Positions 1 through 5,080 of a stretch of 5,080 nt of DNA are shown here, in pieces (positions within the stretch are counted from its first letter, which is position 1; every line of letters begins with the position of its first letter). Position numbers and translations under genes: made by a program. The notes beneath the pieces are model-generated. The model saw only the letters and a list, made by a program, of their open reading frames with translations, made no database searches and was not told the origin of the DNA. Origin of the DNA: Coxiellaceae bacterium UBA1530 (lineage in GTDB: Bacteria > Pseudomonadota > Gammaproteobacteria > Coxiellales > Coxiellaceae); contig DCQA01000001.1 in assembly GCA_002323325.1 (NCBI GenBank), positions 2,787 through 7,866 on the forward strand, given 5' to 3'.

Positions 1-234
1 TGTCGGAACATGGCAAGCATACTCTGATTGCATGACCTCAATGATCGGTGCTTCAAGAGCCAGTCGCTCAGGTGTTGTTTTTAAATAGATCACTCCATTA
101 TCGGTATGAAACCGAACAACCTCAGACCAAGGAGTACTCATCACAATCTCTGGCTCCGACAACTCCTTTGCTATTCCTCGCTCTAAGACATATTGACGTA
201 CCCAAACTTGTGCTGCTGTGTTCTTATCGCTCAT
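1..234 (-). CDS. Phosphotransferase of aminoglycoside/choline kinase fold, N-terminal part (cut by window edge)
   Basis: The frame opens with ATG at 234 and stays open for 78 codons to the window edge, so only the N-terminus is visible. It reads as the N-lobe of the APH/choline-kinase family. Residues 35-41 (PWSEVVR) are followed by TDNGVIYLK (44-52), where Lys52 sits at the usual ATP-binding lysine of the second beta-strand pair. Glu61 in LALE (58-61) matches the glutamate that normally pairs with that lysine, and CHVPT (74-78) matches the hinge-proximal 'vP' segment. The catalytic loop (HxD) and DFG-like motif lie outside the window. An AGGGTGA ribosome-binding site lies about 3 bases before the ATG, and the start overlaps the acetyltransferase stop by 11 bases, so it is the last visible gene of the operon. 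Family members phosphorylate antibiotics, choline, sugars or other small molecules; the substrate cannot be told here, and a resistance role should not be assumed. Confidence 0.78.
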   Translation of the reverse strand, partial: MSDKNTAAQVWVRQYVLERGIAKELSEPEIVMSTPWSEVVRFHTDNGVIYLKTTPERLALEAPIIEVMQSEYACHVPT

Positions 235-772
235 CTTCACCCTGTTTGATGCTGTAATAAGGAAGGCGGTGGCCTTTATGTTGTATTGTACCACTATATA
301 TCATAGGCGTTTTTTCCAAGACACGAATAGAGCGCTCATTACCCGGATGAATAGGTGCAATGATTTCGGGTATTTTTTTCACGGTTAAGCCCCACTGTAT
401 CAGTGCGTTTGCACATTCAGTGGCATAGCCTTTACCCCAATAACGACGATGAAAGCGATAGGCCAATTCGATCAGAGGTTGAGTGATATCAAAACTGTGA
501 TGAAAAAGTCCCGCTTGTCCCAAAAAGTCCTGCGACTTTTTTTCCCATACACAAAAAAAACCTAAACCATGGTTGTCATAATATTCCTGAGCTAATCTAA
601 CATGCTCTTGGACTTGCTCCTTGGTTTGCACTTCGCCCGTACCAAAAGGCTGCCCAAACCCGCCAACACAGCGCATTACTTCAGGATCCGTTCTCAGCTG
701 TAATAGGTGTGGATAATCGGCTGACTGAGGCACAGTGAGGATTACTCTTTCTGTTTCAAGTATCACGTTCAT
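224..772 (-). CDS. GNAT-family N-acetyltransferase (RimJ/RimL type, Acetyltransf_3)
   Basis: This 182-residue protein has the length and layout of a RimJ/RimL-type GNAT, which transfers acetyl from acetyl-CoA to an amine (protein N-terminus or small molecule) in the cytoplasm. The N-terminus ETERVIL (6-12) is the usual first strand of the family. IELAYRF (101-107) is the strand before the acetyl-CoA pyrophosphate loop RRYWGKGYA (109-117), which satisfies the Q/R-x-x-G-x-G/A signature. HPGNERSIRVLEK (142-154) is the usual C-terminal CoA-contacting helix. The segment after that helix reads KTPMIYSG (154-161), where family members usually have K-L-G-F/M, so the normal glycine is replaced by proline. 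The start at 772 is supported by GAGG about 8 bases upstream. The gene start overlaps the ATPase stop by 17 bases and its end overlaps the kinase start by 11. Family assignment is firm; acceptor substrate is unknown. Confidence 0.92.
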   Translation of the reverse strand: MNVILETERVILTVPQSADYPHLLQLRTDPEVMRCVGGFGQPFGTGEVQTKEQVQEHVRLAQEYYDNHGLGFFCVWEKKSQDFLGQAGLFHHSFDITQPLIELAYRFHRRYWGKGYATECANALIQWGLTVKKIPEIIAPIHPGNERSIRVLEKTPMIYSGTIQHKGHRLPYYSIKQGEDER

Positions 773-1313
773 TCACAATCCTCGTTATGGTCTCAGCAAT
801 AAAGATAACGCGCTCATCAACCGAGACATAAGGCAATTCAATCAACTCATAACCTAGCTCTTGATAAATGATTTTTAAATTATCGCCAAATGCTTTTGCC
901 TGCTGAAATGAGATGGTTCTATCCTCATCATTGCTATAAATGGCTTCCCAGCTCGGCGTAAAAAAGACCGTCTTATTATACCGATAAAGCTGCGCTGCTT
1001 TCACTTCAGAGCCACGTGCAAGACCAAAACAATCCGAATAAGCTAATAGGTCTGGGATTCCACGATCGAACAAATGTGGTATTTGAGCATCGGCTTCGAT
1101 AAAGTCATTCATCGCGCGTGATAGCATCAACTCTTTAAAGAGTTGTGGTTTGTTGTCGTACAGGCCATCGCCATCAATAGCGCGTTGCTGCGCTATAATA
1201 GCTCTTGCAAACTCTGCAACACAACTAATACCCTTTGCTTTTATGGCGTCTAATAGAGCACTTTTCCCACTGCCTGGGGCTCCTGTCACAACAAAACAAT
1301 TCTGCTTAATCAT
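756..1313 (-). CDS. P-loop ATPase/kinase-like protein, AAA_28 (NadR/Ttd14-like) family
   Basis: From ATG 1313 the product is 185 residues. A P-loop sits almost at the N-terminus: FVVTGAPGSGKS (7-18), with Lys17-Ser18 the nucleotide-binding pair. FARAII (35-40) and HLFDRGIPD (80-88), the latter with a Walker-B-like aspartate at 83, follow the pattern of AAA_28 P-loop proteins, as do TPSWEAIY (119-126), the acidic/basic DEDR (129-132) and LGYELIELP (153-161). The family is related to nucleoside/NMN kinases, and most members are uncharacterised. The frame stays open upstream to an ATG at 1445, but that stretch overlaps the neighbouring gene by about 140 bases and adds 44 residues ahead of the P-loop, so I reject it. 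An ATG at 1325 (four residues longer) is possible. From 1313 the gene overlaps the preceding stop by 8 bases (ATGATTAA) and has no strong ribosome-binding site of its own, which suggests translational coupling. Substrate unknown. Confidence 0.87.
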   Translation of the reverse strand: MIKQNCFVVTGAPGSGKSALLDAIKAKGISCVAEFARAIIAQQRAIDGDGLYDNKPQLFKELMLSRAMNDFIEADAQIPHLFDRGIPDLLAYSDCFGLARGSEVKAAQLYRYNKTVFFTPSWEAIYSNDEDRTISFQQAKAFGDNLKIIYQELGYELIELPYVSVDERVIFIAETITRIVNERDT

Positions 1314-1695
1314 AAGGCAACTCATTAGGCTCTCTATTGATAAAGTCAGGTGGGATTTCGTGGTCAAACTGCACCGCCTTAATGCATTTAAGTCCCTGAA
1401 GTAAGGCTTTGCAAACACGATGCATGCCATCCATAACCCGGCCATCGTTTGATAAAATGATAGGATATTGCAAATCGGTTGCTTGAATCAGTTTCACATG
1501 CTCTACAATATTTCGACACGTCGGACTCGCTCCGCCCAAGTCATACCAAAAGCACTCATCCAATTCACGAATATCAGATAAGCTGACCGATTTAACAGGC
1601 AAACCTGAACTCTTTTCAATAAGCCGAGTCACATCCCAAGATAGAAGCCCATTTTGGGATGCTCTAAAATGGTATTGTTTTCTGTGTACACCCAT
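1306..1695 (-). CDS. ParB/sulfiredoxin-fold domain protein (conserved, function unknown)
   Basis: This 129-residue single-domain protein has the core of the ParB/Srx superfamily. A strand YPIILSNDGRVMDG (77-90) leads into the helix start MHRVCKALLQG (91-101), giving the D-G-x-H-R box that corresponds to the phosphate/nucleotide-binding G-x-H/R-R box of ParB and sulfiredoxin. A final strand CIKAVQF (104-110) follows, and the tail ends in LPYD (126-129). VKSVSLSDIRELDE (34-47) is the typical preceding 'v.v.l.dI..' segment. There is no helix-turn-helix DNA-binding domain, and it is much shorter than true ParB, so a chromosome-partition role is unlikely. Some relatives are CTP/ATP-dependent enzymes, including free-serine kinases, or DNA nucleases; which applies here is open. 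The start at 1695 has a good AGAGGG site about 6 bases upstream. It is the first gene of the left operon, and its stop overlaps the ATPase start. Confidence 0.85.
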   Translation of the reverse strand: MGVHRKQYHFRASQNGLLSWDVTRLIEKSSGLPVKSVSLSDIRELDECFWYDLGGASPTCRNIVEHVKLIQATDLQYPIILSNDGRVMDGMHRVCKALLQGLKCIKAVQFDHEIPPDFINREPNELPYD

Positions 1696-1698
1696 GTT

Positions 1699-1794
1699 TT
1701 ACCCTCTAATTGAGATATTATTCATATTAACTAAAATGCTACTCATTACATCCTTAACGCGCAATTTAATGCTGGTCATCTTAGCCGTAGTCAT
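1699..1794 (-). CDS. Possible small leader ORF (31 aa) ahead of the ParB-like gene
   Basis: ATG 1794 opens a 31-codon frame ending in TAA at 1699-1701, just three bases before the ParB-like ATG and in the same reading frame. The AGAGGG ribosome-binding site of the ParB-like gene forms its last sense codons (I-R-G). The frame is open further back to a stop at 1855-1857, so a GTG start at 1842 (47 aa) is an alternative. The peptide has basic and hydrophobic stretches (IKLRVKDVM, SSILVNM) but matches no family I recognise. No candidate start has a convincing ribosome-binding site, and open frames of this size arise by chance. It could be a translated leader peptide, a remnant of an N-terminal extension separated by one stop codon, or nothing. 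Confidence 0.2.
   Translation of the reverse strand: MTTAKMTSIKLRVKDVMSSILVNMNNISIRG
1736..1764 (-). promoter_or_regulatory. Weak sigma-70-like promoter candidate for the left operon
   Basis: Read on the - strand, TTGCGC (1759-1764) and TAGCAT (1736-1741) are separated by 17 bases. The -35 matches consensus at three positions and the -10 at four. Transcription would begin near 1729, about 34 bases ahead of the ParB-like ATG. It lies where an operon promoter is needed, but the match is poor, and AT-rich alternatives nearer the gene (for example AATAAT on the - strand) cannot be excluded. Confidence 0.2.
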
Positions 1795-1922
1795 TCGATC
1801 ATTAATAGCATGGTCTTTAAACAGCCGACCGCTTAGAGGCACTCGAAGGTAGTTTTAGCGGATTTCCATCACAGCAATTACCCATGAAACATACAAGTCT
1901 TTAACAAATGCCATCTTCTAGG

Positions 1923-1952
1923 TTGGCGCCTATTTAAGCGACTTAATATAAA
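1923..1952 (+). promoter_or_regulatory. Candidate sigma-70 promoter for epmB
   Basis: TTGGCG (1923-1928) and TATAAA (1947-1952) are separated by 18 bases. They match the consensus hexamers at four and five positions. Transcription would start near 1959, giving a leader of roughly 88 bases before epmB. It is the best promoter match on the + strand of this intergenic region, but it is read by eye only. Confidence 0.38.
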
Positions 1953-1961
1953 GAGGCTCTT
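1951..1961. repeat. Short palindrome at the presumed epmB transcription start
   Basis: AAGAG (1951-1955), a central G, and CTCTT (1957-1961) form a perfect 11-base palindrome. It overlaps the last bases of the candidate -10 box and the expected start site, a position where a repressor site would act. It is short enough to occur by chance, and no known operator is recognised. Confidence 0.25.
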
Positions 1962-1986
1962 CAAACACCTAGCAGAGACAACGATT

Positions 1987-2041
1987 GAGCTCTAGGCTGC
2001 CATTCGTTACACTGCGCAGCTCAAGACCGACTCGTAGAGCT
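1987..2041 (+). promoter_or_regulatory. Competing inverted repeats in the epmB 5' leader covering the ribosome-binding site
   Basis: AGCTCTA (1988-1994) is perfectly complementary to TAGAGCT (2035-2041), which contains the weak AGAG ribosome-binding site of epmB. GAGCT (1987-1991) can instead pair with AGCTC (2018-2022), and GCTGC (1996-2000) with GCAGC (2016-2020). The first pairing would hide the ribosome-binding site and the second would free it, so the leader could take two exclusive shapes. The pairings are visible in the sequence; any regulatory role is inference, and the arms are only 5-7 bases. Confidence 0.28.
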
Positions 2042-2046
2042 TTAAC

Positions 2047-3039
2047 ATGTCCCATGAACTGACGTGGAATCAACACCTCGCACAAGCCATCAGCTGCCCC
2101 TACCAACTGGCAAAGCGCTGCCAATTGAGCACAGAATGGGCAGATAGTGTGCGGTCTGCATGTCAGGCGTTTCCACTGAAAGTTCCAGAACCTTATTGCC
2201 AACGCATTCAACCCGGCAATCCAAATGATCCTTTATTATTACAAGTGCTACCTCAAGCACAGGAGATGATAGAGCAACCTGGCTACAGTCAAGATCCCGT
2301 CGGTGATCAAGCCGCCAATCCGTTACCGGGTTTACTGCATAAATACCAAGGGCGTGTCTTACTGACACTCACAGGCAGCTGCAGCATTAATTGTCGGTAT
2401 TGCTTTCGTCGACATTTTCCCTATCAAGACAACAACCCAAGAGCCGATCATCTCGAAGCCATTGAGCAATACATTCGACACGATGACAGCATCCATGAAG
2501 TCATTCTCAGTGGTGGTGAACCCCTATTAATGAAAGATGAACCGCTACAAGCGTTGTTTGAACGTTTTGCTGCAATCCCACATATACAACGATTACGTAT
2601 CCACACACGTCTACCCATCGCGATCCCACAACGGGTACAACCCAGTTTGATTGCTGCCCTACAAGCGACACGATTGCAGTCCATTGTTGTTGTGCATTGC
2701 AACCATCCACAAGAAATCGATGCAGAGGTGTCAGAGGCACTGCAACAATTACATCGCTCAGGCAGTTGGTGCTTGAATCAATCGGTGTTACTAAAAGGCG
2801 TCAATGATCAGGTGGAAACCTTGGTTGCATTAAGTGAGGCACTCATGGCTGCTCGTGTGCAACCTTATTATTTGCATCTACTCGATCGCGTGCAGGGTGC
2901 TGCGCATTTTGATATGGATCAACAGCATGCCATCGCACTGCACACAGCGATGCAAGCACACTTACCCGGTTATGCAGTACCGCAATTGGTGGTTGAACAA
3001 GCCGGTCAACCGTCGAAGACTCGAGTGAGTCATTTATAA
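2047..3039 (+). CDS. epmB: EF-P beta-lysylation protein EpmB (radical-SAM lysine 2,3-aminomutase)
   Basis: The 330-residue product matches EpmB (YjeK) from end to end, slightly shorter than the roughly 342 of E. coli. EpmB converts (S)-alpha-lysine to (R)-beta-lysine, which EpmA attaches to a conserved lysine of elongation factor P so that ribosomes do not stall at polyproline. GNPNDPLLLQVLP (57-69) and PLPGLLHKY (92-100) are family signatures. The radical-SAM 4Fe-4S motif CxxxCxxC is at C112, C116 and C119, followed by FRRHFPY (120-126). ILSGGEPL (153-160) is the SAM-binding GGE-like motif. YYLHLLDRVQGAAHF (274-288) is diagnostic of the family. Near the end, QPSKT (321-325) carries the lysine (K324) that aligns with the presumed PLP-binding lysine. 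The ribosome-binding site is weak (AGAG, 7 bases before ATG), but residue alignment supports this start. Unlike in enterobacteria, efp is not the divergent neighbour. The right-hand neighbour converges 11 bases past the stop. Confidence 0.97.
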   Translation: MSHELTWNQHLAQAISCPYQLAKRCQLSTEWADSVRSACQAFPLKVPEPYCQRIQPGNPNDPLLLQVLPQAQEMIEQPGYSQDPVGDQAANPLPGLLHKYQGRVLLTLTGSCSINCRYCFRRHFPYQDNNPRADHLEAIEQYIRHDDSIHEVILSGGEPLLMKDEPLQALFERFAAIPHIQRLRIHTRLPIAIPQRVQPSLIAALQATRLQSIVVVHCNHPQEIDAEVSEALQQLHRSGSWCLNQSVLLKGVNDQVETLVALSEALMAARVQPYYLHLLDRVQGAAHFDMDQQHAIALHTAMQAHLPGYAVPQLVVEQAGQPSKTRVSHL

Positions 3040-3050
3040 GACGATGAACT

Positions 3051-4088
3051 TTATGATGGAGCATTAGCTGATAACGATAGCGATGACTGATAGACCTGAT
3101 GAGCTAAATGATGAGAGCGTGTGTTGAATAATGATAAACCTGCTCCAGCTTGATTGAATTGGTAACGTTGATAGGCAAGATAAAACAGGCCAATACCCGT
3201 ACAAGCAATGGCCGAATAGAATAAGAATCGACAAATAGGATGCGTTCTGTGCTTAGCTAATGCTTCACTATTTTCTGAGATAACGAGTTTGATTCTGTTG
3301 GAACAAGATTGATTTTCTTCAATATTTATCAAATGCGATAGGGTAGCTTTTCTAAAACCCTGAACACAAGATAATGCAGCCTTCTCTTTATCTTTATCTC
3401 CCGCCAAATAATCCTTGGCATACACCTCTAGACGATCAATGTGATGATGGATATTTTTTTCCTGTGGATCTATATTGTTATTCCGCCTCGACTTGACGAT
3501 CTCTGAGAGCACAATAGTATCAACTGAAAACCGAACATACTCATCATTATTGCCAGATCCACTCAACTCATCTCTACATCGGCGAGTAATCGTTGTAACA
3601 AGATTTGGTTTCCCATCAAGCAAGGACACGTAAGGTATCAAGGAAACAATGATCAAGCGGTAAAGTAGGGGTAATTGTTTTATTTTATTAATCTTAACTT
3701 TATTGTTACCGCCTTTGCATACACCATGAGTCTTAAGCTCACAGGTAAACGCTTCAATCATCTGTAATAAAATATTTTTGCTCTCTGTCTGATTTTTTTT
3801 GATATAGGCAACATCCTTCTTTTTATCAAGATAGCTATTTACGATACCTAAGGTAGTATCAACATGCTTGTTGTCACACTGTAAAAATAATTCTTGGTAA
3901 TCATTAATGTCGATTTCAAGAGAACCTAGCCTTGACTGATGCTGTATAACACAGTCATATATTCTTGAGAGTGTTTTTTTTGATGACTCATTATTAAGAT
4001 GATCTTCAAGCTGATCCTTGAACACACATTCAGTTATATGTAGAGTTTGACCTCCAACCTGTAGAGCATCTGAAAAACTATCCGACAT
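3051..4088 (-). CDS. Hypothetical protein with C-terminal transmembrane segment (345 aa)
   Basis: I do not recognise the family. The 345-residue product is hydrophilic, with much Lys, Asn, Asp and Ser. It has one strong transmembrane segment at about 286-306 (ICRFLFYSAIACTGIGLFYL) flanked by His/Arg on one side and Tyr/Arg/Gln on the other. A weaker hydrophobic stretch lies at 140-157. There is no N-terminal signal peptide. The last 37 residues are rich in Ser, Ala, His and Gln, ending in small residues. This layout of a large soluble domain, one anchor and a short tail would suit an inner-membrane protein or a tail-anchored secreted effector; the second is inference only. ATG 4088 has an AGAGG site 8 bases upstream. 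The gene follows the 315-aa gene after 36 bases with no terminator, so the two probably form an operon. It is more AT-rich than epmB (for example 18 G/C in 3781-3840), with A/T homopolymer runs, as in accessory or acquired genes. No T-run terminator follows its stop. Confidence 0.8.
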   Translation of the reverse strand: MSDSFSDALQVGGQTLHITECVFKDQLEDHLNNESSKKTLSRIYDCVIQHQSRLGSLEIDINDYQELFLQCDNKHVDTTLGIVNSYLDKKKDVAYIKKNQTESKNILLQMIEAFTCELKTHGVCKGGNNKVKINKIKQLPLLYRLIIVSLIPYVSLLDGKPNLVTTITRRCRDELSGSGNNDEYVRFSVDTIVLSEIVKSRRNNNIDPQEKNIHHHIDRLEVYAKDYLAGDKDKEKAALSCVQGFRKATLSHLINIEENQSCSNRIKLVISENSEALAKHRTHPICRFLFYSAIACTGIGLFYLAYQRYQFNQAGAGLSLFNTRSHHLAHQVYQSSLSLSANAPS

Positions 4089-4124
4089 AATGACAACCTC
4101 TATGAATCCTCGATAAATAACTCA

Positions 4125-5072
4125 TTATTGATTCCCCCTCAAAGTTGGATTATGTGCTATGTCTTGTCGCGCATAAATCGACGAACCTAAAGAATCGTTA
4201 CCCACTGTACCAATATACGTCATATCACCATTCGAACCTTGCTCCCATAATGGGATGTCATCAATAGACTTTGACGAACCACTTTTTATACGCACATTAG
4301 ACGATTTTATGCATACATCTTGTTGAAACGCATACCCATTCTTGTACACTTTAATGAGGCGACAAAGAATATACTTGTCAATATCACATTCAAATAAACG
4401 CACAGGCATGAGAGCATTGTATGAAGCAGAGTGACTCGTCCTGAAAAACCGTGAAAATGACTGCTGAGGAACACTCTGATAATTGAATAAACGCTTGAGT
4501 GACCCACGATTATTGCTTCCTAAGATATTCCAATCCACAAAAGGAGAGCAAAGTTGTGGGCGGGCTGAAGGATAACGACCTGATAATTCTTGACATGCAT
4601 ATTGAGCTTCGTTTAAACGAAAACAAAACGTGTTCAGGTTTTTAGAAGATTTCTCTTGCACGCGTAGAAGAAAATCTTCTTTATGAAATATTGATTCATA
4701 CAATAGATTCAATGGAAAATCTTGTTTCTCGCACTGATAAATATTAAGGTTTTCCAAGACAAGGTGATTTTTTTTACCAATGGCCACCTCTAGGTTGTAA
4801 TGTGAATGATCATTGCAAAAAACAACCTCAAATTTTAATCCACTGATATTTAACTCCTCATTAATTTTATTTATTTTTTCGTCAATGATAGATGTATAAT
4901 AAGAATTAAAATCTGGCTCACATTGGCCTATTGATTCACAAACAAACTTCCGACCGACCAGGGGTTTATTATCTTCGCTCAAACACTTTTTAACGCGCCA
5001 CGATTGTTTTTCCTTTTTATCTAGACAGCAAACCACCAATGATCGCTTATTATTGAGATAAATAGGTATCAT
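4125..5072 (-). CDS. Hypothetical cysteine-rich protein (at least 315 aa; N-terminus may lie beyond the window)
   Basis: I do not recognise the family. From ATG 5072 the product is 315 residues with no signal peptide or obvious membrane segment, so it looks cytoplasmic or secreted without a classical signal. It has 13 cysteines (15, 16, 30, 45, 51, 86, 114, 150, 160, 175, 229, 237, 254) that are scattered rather than arranged as a zinc-binding motif. The first 150 residues are Lys/Asn/Glu-rich. The part after about 160 is Arg/Ser-rich (GRYPSARPQ, RFFRTSHSAS) and the last 30 are Gly/Asn/Asp-rich. The frame stays open upstream of 5072 to the window edge, and the eight bases before this ATG contain no ribosome-binding site, so the true start may be further upstream. 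Base composition is strongly AT-rich in places (12 G/C in 4861-4920). It is first in transcription order ahead of the membrane-anchored 345-aa gene. Confidence 0.75.
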   Translation of the reverse strand: MIPIYLNNKRSLVVCCLDKKEKQSWRVKKCLSEDNKPLVGRKFVCESIGQCEPDFNSYYTSIIDEKINKINEELNISGLKFEVVFCNDHSHYNLEVAIGKKNHLVLENLNIYQCEKQDFPLNLLYESIFHKEDFLLRVQEKSSKNLNTFCFRLNEAQYACQELSGRYPSARPQLCSPFVDWNILGSNNRGSLKRLFNYQSVPQQSFSRFFRTSHSASYNALMPVRLFECDIDKYILCRLIKVYKNGYAFQQDVCIKSSNVRIKSGSSKSIDDIPLWEQGSNGDMTYIGTVGNDSLGSSIYARQDIAHNPTLRGNQ

Positions 5073-5080
5073 AGCCGTTG

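Larger units (their letters stand above)
1696..2046. other. Divergent intergenic region between the left operon and epmB
   Basis: These 351 bases separate two divergently read genes. They hold weak promoter candidates in both directions, a possible 31-47-codon open frame on the - strand next to the ParB-like gene, an 11-base palindrome at 1951-1961, and overlapping inverted repeats in the epmB leader (1987-2041). No tRNA, conserved protein-coding remnant or T-run terminator is visible. No remnant of efp, which often lies here in relatives, was recognised in either strand. Confidence 0.7.

Noticed and set aside
1..772. GNAT plus APH-fold kinase as an antibiotic-resistance cassette
   Set aside because: Both families are broad and mostly metabolic. 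No integron site, insertion sequence or resistance-specific motif is present, and the operon begins with genes unrelated to resistance.
1314..1445. N-terminal extension of the P-loop ATPase to an ATG at 1445 (229 aa)
   Set aside because: It would add 44 residues ahead of a P-loop that normally sits near the N-terminus, and overlaps the ParB-like coding region by about 140 bases. The added residues resemble an out-of-frame reading of that gene.
1306..1445. Overlapping small genes as a toxin-antitoxin pair
   Set aside because: Neither product resembles a toxin or antitoxin; sizes and domains fit a conserved ParB-like protein and a P-loop enzyme.
1306..1695. ParB chromosome or plasmid partition protein, implying a replicon origin
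   Set aside because: No helix-turn-helix domain, no ParA partner (the adjacent ATPase is not a ParA) and no parS-like palindromic sites nearby.
1796..1960. Degraded efp or tRNA gene in the intergenic gap
   Set aside because: Reading both strands showed only short frames with no EF-P-like sequence and no cloverleaf or T-loop consensus.
1969..2211. 80-codon open frame on the - strand across the epmB start
   Set aside because: Most of it is the antisense of the well-supported epmB N-terminus; no ribosome-binding site or recognisable protein features.
2090..3064. Several further open frames on both strands across epmB (2090-2368, 2448-2702, 2507-2740, 2834-3028, 2843-3064)
   Set aside because: All lie inside or antisense to epmB, whose conserved motifs fix the true frame.
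4307..4507. 66-codon open frame inside the cysteine-rich gene
   Set aside because: It is an alternative frame of the longer gene on the same strand, with no separate support.

Overview
The window looks like a chromosomal segment of a gammaproteobacterium. The only confidently named gene, epmB (2047-3039, + strand), encodes the lysine 2,3-aminomutase that modifies elongation factor P, a system characteristic of gammaproteobacteria. The AT-rich, orphan-like genes on the right resemble the lineage-specific proteins of host-associated groups such as Legionellales. That placement is inference; no gene here fixes the genus.

Left block (1-1695, - strand): four tightly packed genes read leftward. 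In transcription order they are a ParB/sulfiredoxin-fold protein (129 aa), a P-loop ATPase of AAA_28 type (185 aa from its likely start), a RimJ/RimL-type GNAT acetyltransferase (182 aa), and the first 78 residues of an aminoglycoside-phosphotransferase-fold kinase that runs off the window. Each downstream start overlaps the preceding stop (by 8, 17 and 11 bases), so this is almost certainly one translationally coupled operon. All four belong to families that bind or transfer nucleotide, phosphoryl or acetyl groups. Their shared substrate cannot be read from sequence.

Centre (1696-2046): a 351-base divergent intergenic region. It holds a weak promoter candidate in each direction, a small open frame on the - strand in phase with the ParB-like gene, and competing inverted repeats over the epmB leader, one of which covers the weak epmB ribosome-binding site. 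efp, the usual divergent partner of epmB in enterobacteria, is absent.

Right block (3051-5080, - strand): two genes of unrecognised family, 36 bases apart and probably cotranscribed, convergent with epmB across only 11 bases. The upstream product (at least 315 aa) is cysteine-rich and apparently soluble. The downstream product (345 aa) has one clear transmembrane segment near its C-terminus. Both are more AT-rich than epmB and look like accessory genes. They are the best candidates here for something undescribed, for example secreted effectors, but no motif proves that.

No rRNA, tRNA, CRISPR array, insertion sequence or strong intrinsic terminator was found.
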